This document shows, piece after piece, positions 35,727-45,800 of a DNA stretch of 64,000 nucleotides; within the stretch, counting starts at the first letter, position 1, and each line of letters starts with the position of its first letter. The notes under the pieces were generated by a model. That model was not told where the DNA came from, made no database searches, and saw only the letters and a list, made by a program, of their open reading frames with translations. Location of the stretch: assembly GCA_964017155.1 (NCBI GenBank), contig OZ024864.1:36583480-36647479 (forward strand), written 5' to 3'. The position numbers were made by a program, and so were the translations under genes. The stretch comes from Oasisia sp. SBJ-2009. Taxonomy: Eukaryota > Annelida > Polychaeta > Sabellida > Siboglinidae.

Positions 35727-38700
35727 AGACGTGTGTAATGGTGTGTCACCTAGAACACACTACTTGCACTGGAGTCCCTAAGATGACACAATGAACTGCC
35801 TTTTATGATGACCTGCTTTTAGCATTTATCTACTATTATTATTATTGCTTTGATATGTAAATTGTATTCCTTTTTTATCACATATAATTCTTAGCACTTG
35901 TTTTTACTGTACTCTTTTACTGTACTCTATTTATCAATCTTTATATCTCTTGAGCTGTCCAATATCACAAGAGCATTTCCCGTAAGGGATAAATAAACGT
36001 ATTTTGATTTGAATACACTTGTGTAGATGTGTGTGTGTGTGTGTGAATGTGTGTGTGCGTGTGTATGTGTGTGTCAACTACTTGTGTCAACTACAATACA
36101 CATACAAGATACTTGTGTAGATGTGTGTCAACTACATCACACATACAAGACACTTATGTAGATGTGTGTCACCTACAACACACATTAAAGATACTTGTGT
36201 AGATGTGTGTCAACTACAACACACATACAAGATACTTGTGTAGATGTGTGTCAACTAAAACACACATACAAGACAATTATGTAGATGTGTGTCACCTACA
36301 ACACACATACAAGATACTTGTGTAGATGTGTGTCAACTACAACACACATACAAGATACTTGTGTAGATGTGTGTCAACTACAACACACATACAAGACACT
36401 TATGTAGATGTGTGTCAATTACAACACACATACAAGATACTTGTGTAGATGTATGTCACCTACAACACACTCATGTAGAGGTGTGTCACCTACAACACAC
36501 TTGTGTAGAGATGTCACCTATAATGCATATACATCACACTCGTGTAGAGACGTGTCACCAATAAGATACAACAAACTGTTATAGAGAGGTGTCACCTTCT
36601 GAACAGGGGTAGAAATAACTCCAAAATTTCTGGTAGTCAGCAGGACTACTTAGTTGGGAAATCTAGTAGTCCTCAAATATATCTGGTAGTCATATGGCCC
36701 AGATTTAAGCAAAATAACATGACAACACACAAAATTTGACAAATATTCCCAATATTTTTGGTAGTCCATCGGACTACTGCTGTCATCATCTTTGGTAGTC
36801 CGACCAAGTTTCTGGTAGTCCTCGGACTACCGGACTACCACTATTTCGACCCCTGAACTTCAATGCACAAGTCTAATAATCTACATGTAAAGTCATGTTA
36901 CAAGGTCTCAGTCACATACCACTCTGTCTGATCGCCATACGACAGTCATACGACTGCTCATAGTGGATCTACACTTCAGATGTTCACAAACATATGCAAT
37001 GGCAATGCTAAGGTGTGTGAGGGTGAGGGTGAGGGTGAGGGCAAAGGTGACCCGACCTGTCTCCCGGATGGGCAGAGAGAGGATGTCCCTGCCGATGGCG
37101 TTCCTGAGGTGGGTGAGGACAGCGTCCTCGTAGCCGAGGGAGGCTGCGATGTAGAGACTTGTCCTGCCGGTCTCATCCACGGCGTTGTAGTCCGCTCCAT
37201 TGAGGATCAACTCACGGATACAGTCAATGTGGTTGTTGGAGGTGGCCAGTTGCAGCGGTGTCGTCCCTCCCACATGGGTCACGACTGTCGACACAACAAT
37301 CAGGAGTCAGGACCACATTTGCATTTTCCATAGGCGACCATTCTAGGCTAGCGCTGTCGTTCGCCATTTGCGCCACAGGCGAAACGGTTTTCTATTTGGC
37401 GAAAATAAATTAAAACTCTTCGCCAAATTGGCGAAACGTTATTTCTGTCATTATTACTGATGTTATCAGCAAAACATGACTGCATTATTCAACACCCAGC
37501 TCTGTTGAAGTTGCCAAAACGATCCCACATTCAACTGACCCAGATAACCAGTCGGCGTAACGTGACTCACTGGGTAAACAATAGGTCGCTAATCCCTCCA
37601 CTTAGCCATGCTCACAGACAATAGGGGGGCTTAAATCAATCAAGATTTGTGTTTACTAGACAATAGGGGCCTACTTGATGACACTAATTACAAGTTTGAG
37701 GCAGGTACAACGCTGTACCCGACAGGTTCCATATTATCGCTCAGCATCGCCGGCGCAGTCACATGGCATTGTCAATGATTAATCAATGTGCCATCTGGTA
37801 ACTATTCAATAAAATGCTAATATAGATTGTAATTCATGTATGTTTGACAAGTTTTACCACCAGAAACGTTACAGATAGAAAGATGCATGTCAAAAACGTG
37901 TTTTATCACATGTAGCCTGCGTCACCCAGGCCAGGATTACAGTCGGTCACAGTGAACTAATTTGGTTAATTACTGTATTCAATTAATCACTTACTGAGCA
38001 GTCAAGTGATGTCTTAAGATACGTAATAATTATTATCAATACACTGTTTGAATCACAGCGTGGCAGCAAGAGTAGAATAGGTGGTTCTTAATTATTTTGC
38101 CTTGTTATAAAAGTGTGTCTTTCAATTTATGTTATACACACCTGTAATGTAAATTTTATTACATTAATAGTATGTGTTAGGTGCTGTTTCTTTATATTTT
38201 GCAAAATTCACAACAGTTGTTCAGCTTTCATTTTATGGTTAAACAATGTTCTGTTAAATTATACTGGATGTTTGTTTGCGTTATATATGTTTAGCTAAAT
38301 TTATAAATGTTTAGTTAATTAAAATTTGGCATTTTTTCTTGTGGATATTGTATAGAATTTTATATTATATTATGTCTTGTTTTGCATTTTTATACGGGGT
38401 AATTTAATTGACCTACAAAAATGGCTAAAGAGAATCTCATTTGGCTAAACAAATTTCTTACCTTTAGCCAAATTGGCTAAGCAGATTTTAGCCACAGCGC
38501 TAGCCTAGCCATTGTAACGTTTCCTTCATTTCCTACTAATCTCGCGGTGCTCTGTTATTGACAATTTCACAGCATATTTACCCTCCATAGATACAAGTTA
38601 TGTCCAAAATTCGTGAACTTTTAATACTTCAGGCTCCCACAAACTTCATTCAAACCTTACACCCCTCCATTTCTGCTTGAATCACCCATGGATTGCCCCT

Positions 38701-41700
38701 GATTACATCACCAAGCAAAATGACAACTATATTAATACACAGAAATGCACTGACTGACAGCTGTCATAATTGGACAGCTCTGATGCCACGCTGCACTAAA
38801 ACATCATTTATAATCACTCCACACTACATATGTGCTCACAGAAATTCAGACAACCTGCATAATGCTGCTTTTATAGGGTACTCTTTGGTTGGGAAATGGT
38901 AGATGAACACCTTATTGTGATCTTACATCATCACTCTCACCCATAGCTAAATGCAGAGACTCGTCCACCTGTCATTTGGACTGATAAAAACCATTGTGGA
39001 CGGGGAGTAATATGGGTGGACAGGTAATAAAATGAAGGAGAAAAGTCTTCAGAAACAATAGATATTGTCAGTTATGCCTCAAAAGCGAGTATAAATGGTC
39101 TCACATGTGTTTGTAGTTCACTTTTAGGTCATCAGACATTTAAAGTTTGTAAACTGGCTTAACAGTTAACATCCATGTGCCTACCAAAACATGTGTGACT
39201 GGCAATAATTTGGTCCTGCATAAAGCCCTGCTCTCACCTACTTACTCAGTTCATATACTTCAGCAACTATAACGTTACATTCCATAATTTCCATTCTGAG
39301 GCTACCACAAACAAAATCAATGAACTGAATGTTAATGCATCATGATCTGGTCATTTCTCATAAGTTCCATATTGTTAAGTTGCTGAATTTCAACTAATGG
39401 AATTCCATGCTAGCTATTCAAAGATGTCCATGTCTGTATGAACACTACATTTTAGAAACATTTAATTCACATGCTGACAAGCATTCACATGCTGACAATA
39501 TATGTTAAAAATTAGCTGAGTCCCCAAGGGCCGAGATCATCTCACCTTTTTCTCTCAGTTAATTTACTGCCTTAAGCCACTGGCTTAATCAACACAATGG
39601 CAACATTTTTGTATCCACAATTGTCATTTGTAGACTGATTTTGCTGCTCAAACAATATACTTTCTATCTAAAGGAGTGGCCTACTTGAGAGATGCAAACA
39701 GGGAATGATTCAGCAAACCTCTCTCTACTTGACACAGCTGTGGTGCGACATTCCTTTTTTCAGAAAATAGTAGCTTTTAAATAGCACATTTTCATTGGTA
39801 ACAGCAGAATAAACTTGGTCTGCAGAAACAAATGTCACAAAATATATGATAAAACACTGTATGTAGTCTGTAGGTTTATCTAGAGACCCATCCCCGAATC
39901 ATTTGGAGTGGAGATTTTGGACAGATAAATGGACCAGTAACAATCTTAGGATAAAATAACTTATTTCCATATATATTTTATGTTGTCAATTATGCTATAA
40001 AAAGGCGGTCACACTTGTGATTACTGGACAGTGGACACACATGGCTGTATATGTATATATGTATATATAATATAAATATATCTGGACTGGCTTTTATGAA
40101 TGAGTTCACACATATGTTTAATAATACTGCTTATCAGGATACTTTTTAACTGGCAACAAAGTTAACTTTATCTCATGTAAAAATGCCTGTACAAATCAGT
40201 ATCACATCGTGCAAGAAATGTCACCTGTGTACAAGCCTGGTCTTGAGTACTTGGTTGCCACATTACAACTGGCTCCTGCATCCAGCAACAAGTGCAGACT
40301 GTCAACATGGCCGTTCTCAGCTGCCAGGTGTACCGCCGTCATGTCAAACATGTCTCGCGCATCCAGGTCCGCTGTAAGGATGCGACACACACAAAGATTA
40401 CACCAAAACACAAATACTGGTATTTGGCAGTATAGTTCCATGGCTTCACGTGGATAAAGTCAGTTTCGACACAAAACTGCACCTATACAAATGGATATCG
40501 GACAGAATCAAATCTTTGAAACAGCTAATTATGTAGTAGAACACACACATTTGAAAACAGTCAGTACAAGTGAGTTTTAACATGTTATGGTGACCAAAAT
40601 TACCCAAAAATGATGATATCAACTTGTGTCTGGTGTTGCTAAAATAGATACGTAACATACACATTTTGGATAGGTTTTTTTTAATAAATGATTATTTACC
40701 TATTTTGGCAATGCTAGACACATGCCAGAGTTTACGGCCATGTTGGTCACCATAAAACCTACCATTTTGTATGTGTGATCCATAATATAAGTAGCTTCAT
40801 GCATGCTGTGTTTAATTATCTGTATTTAATTTGACACCTTGTCCAGTTGGCTCAAAGGAGTAGTTTTCCAAGCTAGCTGTGATATTTTCCTTACACTATG
40901 TACAGATCTCGAGCTCTACGACAACAAGTCCCAGCGAACAAGGAACCATTTCTGAACCAGTTGGCAGGTGTCATATTGGTTCATAATTGGTACCGCTCCA
41001 CCAGTGTGTGTTTTCACGTGTATTCACGTGAATACACGTGTTCTGCCTGTTGTCACGAGTTTTGAACGAGTTTGACACGAGTCATACTGGGTCAGAACTG
41101 GTACGGATTTACTGGTACGTGTCATCATGTTAAAAAACTTGTGTGATTTCATGGGAAACACCAAATTTGTTAACAGAATCTGGTGAAATCACGTGAATTG
41201 AACCAGTTGAACTCGTGAATTCACTTACGGAACAGGTGAAATCACGGGTCCTTGTTTGCTGGGGTATGATATAGCCTATACTATAGTATATAGGCTATAG
41301 GTGTATATTATAGAATAAACGATAAAATGTCAACTCCTGTACATATAACTTATCTGTTGGCAGCTGTTACATATGTCCATGCTAGATTAGAGACCTGTCA
41401 AACTCTAAACAAACAGTGGCAAACTCTAAACTGCAGAGTGTGACTGAGTGTGCCAGTGACACTGACAGACTGAGACTGTCACTGACACTGTCGACTCCTT
41501 CGGTTTCGTTCGGCGTTTCAGTCATACAGACTGACAGTGACACGCCCACACAGCACACGATCTGCCTGCACTGTCAGACTTACACTATTTTATACGAAAC
41601 CTATTTCATCAGTCGTACTAATCGTGAACAGACTGAGTGTTGTTACAGAATAAGGGCAGTGCCGACGTCTCCGAGGCCACCAGACGTACCTCCCGACGCA

Positions 41701-41939
41701 ATCAGTTCCTGCACGCATTCGTCGTGGCCGCGACTGGCAGCGCATAAAAGTGGTGTCATGTAGTTTTTGGATTTATAAAACAACGCGCGATTATACTCAT
41801 CCGCATCCACCGACACTCCACTCTTAAGGATAATCCGAACATCCTCGACTAAACCTTCTTTTGCTTTCTCCACTAATCGTCTACAATTTTCTATTTCCCT
41901 CTGCAAGAGTTCGGTGTTTTTCCGCCGCCTCGAAGCCAT
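33289..41939 (-). CDS. Ankyrin-repeat and SOCS-box protein (ASB-like)
   Basis: Probable substrate-recognition subunit of a Cullin5-Elongin B/C ubiquitin ligase. Minus-strand coding exons in order: 41939-41690, 40371-40225, 37284-37057, 35495-35283, 33740-33289; phases agree, giving 429 aa. Visible ankyrin units include MTPLLCAASRGHDECVQELI, MTAVHLAAENGHVDSLHLLL, TTPLQLATSNNHIDCIRELI, TSLYIAASLGYEDAVLTHL, DTPLHECVKHNMLQCVVELL and WSPLHLAVHNTRSF. The C terminus, PRTLQHYCRCVVRETLG then LPLPVTLQNYLLLKF, is a SOCS box (BC-box-like start, LPLP motif). The ATG at 41939 has A at -3 and G at +4. I cannot assign a specific ASB paralogue. Intron 3 carries an array copying the start of exon 4; introns 2-4 hold several MITEs. 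The gene is head to head with COX15. Confidence 0.9.
34268..34868 (+). mobile_element. Possible solo LTR or retroelement promoter segment
   Basis: In the last intron of the ankyrin/SOCS gene. It starts TGTTAG, holds a TATA box (GTATAAATGCC at about 34511), then about 300 bp later AATAAA (34808) and ends near ACGACA. This order fits an LTR, but I see no target-site duplication and no second copy, so the call is tentative. Confidence 0.3.
34869..35282. other. AT-rich intron with ATT and TA microsatellites
   Basis: Holds TAATAATAATA, a duplicated GATGATAAATTATTATTAAAAT-type segment and TA-rich runs. The phrase AGGCGCTTTACAT near 34978 resembles the tail of dispersed retroelements. No gene is seen. 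Confidence 0.5.
35496..36560 (-). repeat. ~43-bp junction minisatellite in ankyrin/SOCS intron 3
   Basis: Read on the minus strand, exon 4 begins after TGTGTTGTAG with GTGACACACCTCTACACGAG. The intron just upstream repeats near-copies: TGTGTTGTAG followed by TTGACACACATCTACAC or GTGACACACCTCTACAC. About a dozen and a half copies are present. The series is split by a (CA)n run (about 35662-35724) and by a retroelement-like insertion (about 35740-36010). Confidence 0.9.
35740..36010 (+). mobile_element. Retroelement 3'-tail-like insertion
   Basis: Unrelated sequence interrupts the 43-bp array and ends in CCCGTAAGGGATAAATAAACG then TATTTTGATTTGAA, the style of a non-LTR element tail. Boundaries are approximate. 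It shows the array is older than the insertion. Confidence 0.5.
36604..36855. mobile_element. 252-bp MITE with hAT-like ends
   Basis: Starts CAGGGGTAGAAATA and ends TATTTCGACCCCTG, inverted repeats of about 14 bp with one mismatch. The inside holds many direct and inverted copies of GGTAGTCC. The CAGGGG terminus suggests hAT. I could not identify a clean 8-bp target duplication. Confidence 0.75.
37343..38508. mobile_element. 1,166-bp non-autonomous DNA transposon with 15-bp TIRs
   Basis: The left end CTAGGCTAGCGCTGT (37343-37357) and right end ACAGCGCTAGCCTAG (38494-38508) are perfect inverted repeats. CCATT flanks both ends (37338-37342 and 38509-38513), a 5-bp target duplication. Subterminal motifs are related but different on the two sides: CCAAATTGGCGAA on the left and CCAAATTGGCTAA on the right. 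There is no transposase frame. The superfamily is not assigned; a 5-bp duplication is known for some hAT groups and for Transib. Confidence 0.85.
38943..39228 (-). mobile_element. MITE, TGCATAAAGC family, copy 1
   Basis: The ends ATAGCTAAATGCAGAGAC and GGTCCTGCATAAAGCCC are imperfect inverted repeats. The content matches the copies at 59511 and 60296 in reverse orientation, including GGTGGACAGG/CGTCCACC, TTAACATCCATGTG and CCAAAACATGTGTGACTGGC. It lies in intron 2 of the ankyrin/SOCS gene. Confidence 0.8.
39229..40224. other. Ankyrin/SOCS intron 2, no recognised element
   Basis: AT-rich sequence with no tandem array, coding exon or clear transposon ends. Confidence 0.5.
40930..41263. mobile_element. 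334-bp MITE with CCCAGCRAACAAGG ends
   Basis: Left end CCCAGCGAACAAGGAACC and right end GGGTCCTTGTTTGCTGGG are inverted repeats with a few mismatches. The interior is rich in CACGTG and TTCACGTGAA palindromes. There is no coding capacity. It lies in intron 1 of the ankyrin/SOCS gene. Confidence 0.75.
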
Positions 41940-42863
41940 GTTTGATCGCGGAGATGCGCAGTGCTGCCATCTAGCGAATGACGTGCACCTCTAGAAGCAA
42001 TGTCCTGCGCTGCCTAGCCCTAGAGCCCAACTCAAGCCAAGGTCAATGCAATTTGGAAATATGAAAGAAAAATTATATGCACGTCTTACAGTTAATGTAA
42101 TACACATAACAGCATATGAGTAAAATGACATAAGTTTATACGAAAATAACATTTTACGTCATAACTTTTTACTTATTCACTTCTATCAAACTATATATGC
42201 AAATGGGTGATTTGGGGATTAGAAGTAGCTGCTTAGTATGATTCCACTGAACAGATATTACACGATGCGCAAATAATAGTGTGTGCGGACATGCCTCAGA
42301 GTGCGGACATGCCCCTACTTCCCCTACGTTTTTTACTTGTACGTAGCCTTTACAATCGGTGACGCTGCGTGGGCAAACAATAAAACGTCTCCCTTGGTGG
42401 AAGTTTTAACATAAATGCAATATTTACCTTTCTAAGCCCATCGTTTATTTAGAAATTCGTTAATTACAGTACGCCTACTAAGTCTAAGTCTAAGACTAAG
42501 TCTAAGGCGGGGTAGTCTATATAAGGCTAAGCCTAAGCCTAAGCCTAGGATGCCGGTGGCGCTGGTCATACAACACTCACAGTAGTCCTTTTGGAAACCG
42601 CATTGTCATTTTTCTTCTTACTGTTTAAACGTGATTTTGTTGCCGCATCTGGTCCCTAGACACATACCCCCATCAGAAATCAAATAGGCCGTATAAAGTG
42701 ATTTTGTATGCATTGTGAGATCATAACAACAGAGCGTCCTAAAGACGCGCGATAAAATTACATAATCCGCTAGATGGCGCAACTGTTTCCCTCGGACGAC
42801 ACCTAGTGGCGACCCAGATGTCAGCTAAGTGGCCAAGCGTGTATCAAACGTGACAAAAGCAAC
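41940..42863. promoter_or_regulatory. Head-to-head intergenic region, probable bidirectional promoter
   Basis: The 924 bp between the start codons of the minus-strand ankyrin/SOCS gene and plus-strand COX15 must hold both 5' UTRs and promoters. At 42476-42549 there are hexamer repeats of TAAGTC changing to TAAGCC. No TATA box is obvious. The role is inferred from gene arrangement. Confidence 0.5.
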
Positions 42864-45800
42864 ATGTTCTCTAGATGCATTTTTGCGGCATCACAAAATG
42901 TATTACTCCATCAACGATGCAGTTTATTTAATGTCAGTAGAAATGCCATAAAACAGGTAAGCAATATGGCGTGACAAAACGTACTGATGCAATTTGCTTC
43001 CGTCGCACCTCGTTCGGGGTGATCTTGAAGTCGACGGCTCGTGGTGTCACTGACACACGGTGATTTGTGTTGTAACCCTGCTATACAGAGAGCGTGAAGC
43101 CGTAACCTTTGGTCGGGTTCAGCAACAACTGCGTTATTTAACATACGGGTAAGCCAGACTAAATACCCAATCGACGTACAATAAATAGAAGCATTTAAAA
43201 AATTCGTACGTGACCATCAGGTTTTTAATCAGCTGACAATTAAAATTGTATAATTTATTAATTAGGTATATTTTTTTACTGCTTTACTGCCTTACTAAAA
43301 AATCTAAGAACTTGCTTGGAAGTTGGTAGACTAGTTTAGAATTATAATCTGGTAGACAGTGTTTACTTTAGCCATTTAGGCAGCCGCAAAATTTCTAAGA
43401 CATTTTTTATCTCAGAAGTTCAAGTCACACGATGTCGATGACGAACGATGTCATCTGATTTACTGAAAAAGTTTATTTACACATTTAAAGTCATATAATA
43501 AAGAGTCCAATTGTATAGGTTATCCATTTAAATTCCCTTATAATTAAAGTTTGTTGAGGGTTGCAAATACTATTTCAACAATTTCAAGTGAAGTTGTGGT
43601 CTCTATGACACTGTTGACGTTGTGTATGACCATTTACCCTGTGCGTGAAAGGTAAAAGAATGTAAAAAAAACAGTGCACCCTGGATTGGGATCATATACG
43701 TATGCCTTTGAATACAGAATTTTTTGGTATTTGAATTGAAAATCACAAAAGGGCATGCATTTGATGTTTAGTCTGCATGTATTTGAAAAGTATTACAAAT
43801 ACATGTAAAAATTACCAACAAAAGGTAAAGCATTGCCTGACATAAATTTGCTCAGGAGTCAAGATAGAAAGAATGGTTTTCACACGTGTGGGCAAGCAGC
43901 ACTGAGAAAATGGGCCTACAGTGAAACTGCATTAGCATCAATGAATGATTGGGAAGCCAGTGAAGGCAGGTATTTACAGGGAATGTGCTTCAAAGAATCC
44001 AACTGTCACATACTGTGTAAACATCCTGGGCTAAAACAAAGGAACCCAGGTTCCCCCCCAGTCATGGGCCCAGTGCCAGGGAAGAGCTACCCACTAGTAA
44101 ACCTAGTCTAGTAAACCTGCCTGCCAATTAGTCTACAGGAGTCAATCAAGCCAAGAAGACTAACTTCCACCCATTATGATACACTTGAACTATCATGGAA
44201 ACACGGGCCATTTGAATCAAATTTCCAAAAATTGAATGGTATTTGAATAAAAAACGGCAGTGTATTTGTATTTGAATTGGAAATTTGTATTTGAATTGAA
44301 ATCTGGAAAAGCAGTATATTTGATTTGGATGATTTGTATTTGATCCCAGAATGTGTATTTGGCCCCAACCCTGAATTTGCCCCTGTGTCAGATGCTGATG
44401 AAACAACCAATTTCACAATACTCTAGCCATGTTATTGCTATCGACCACAATGTCAGACACTTCACAGTTAAGACAGTTTTTATTAGAGACAAAGCAGATA
44501 TTTAACATTCAGAAATATCCTGATAACAACACATACATGAACACCTCTAAATGAAAGCATGACAGTCACTGATAAATTAATGTTATATATTTTTCCACAA
44601 ACACCACCTACATTAATCACAATGTCAGAGATCCCACTGGAAATGGAAAAAGAAATGCATGTGCACACCAAAGGTAGTGCCTTTTTGAAATTTAATGTGT
44701 CCTCAAATCCATTAAATGTGTTTATTATTTAGCATATTTTTCTATATATGAACGTTTAAATAACCTGATAAATGTTAGCATGGGACATTATTTACATGAT
44801 TTACATCAGACATATCATAGTATTGCTATTAATTAGTTTTAATTGCATTCAGTGCAGTCTGCACAATATCTCCAATGGACGTAAGTACTATAATATAAGT
44901 TTCAATTTGATATCAACAACATGCTCAGAAATGTCCACTGATACATTTATCCTGACTCTAACAAACACACTGTATACTACACAGACCACCTACTGCACAG
45001 TCCAGCTGCAACATTATAAAATCACTGCAATACAATAAACTGCTATTCTCTGCACATGTTTGTGGTCAAGTAAGATAGTATGATTTACCCCAAATAAACA
45101 TGCTATTTTTGTATACATCACCTGTATCTCATTCGGGCACATGCAGCAGGAAAGACTGCCACTTCAGTGTGTGGAGTGCCATTTGTGCAGAGGCACACAC
45201 TGAGGGAATCCCTGCATTGTGGACCCTATGTATTGCATAGTTTTACTATTCAAAAAAGAAATATGACTGTTTTATAACTGGTTGTTTTCCAGACAAATCC
45301 TTCAAGGAGCTTTGGTAGTCTGACATCAAAATGGAGACTGACCACATCGCTGGTGACCAAGAGGCTGGTGTTGAAACAGGTTGGTAGGCACCAGTGACTC
45401 CCTTCTGTCGACTTACCATTCACTGTATATACAGTGCGATGACAAAACCCCAGTGGACATAACCTCAATGGACAAAACCTCAACCGCTTATTGCAAATGT
45501 GGACAAGTCCGCAATGGACAAAACCCCAACTGCTGATTTTATATTTGGATGTCAGACCCTCTTGATGTATACAGGCATGCATGGTGGTATACGTACGTGC
45601 ATGTGTGCGTGCATGCATGCATGAATGTAATGTTCACAATTTGAAAGATTAATTCTGCCTGCAAAATATTCAAATGGTAAACAAGACGTCCAGTTTTCAA
45701 ACAAAATTGATTGCCAATAACAACAAAGTGAGCAGAGTTATTCGCAATACCCTTTGATGTTTTACTTTCCCACAGACTTCCCATTACAAATTATTGCTCA

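Noticed and set aside
45250..45784. Possible extra COX15 exon or minus-strand gene in intron 1
   Set aside because: Frames are short, cross microsatellites and show no family similarity; exons 1 and 2 already join in phase.
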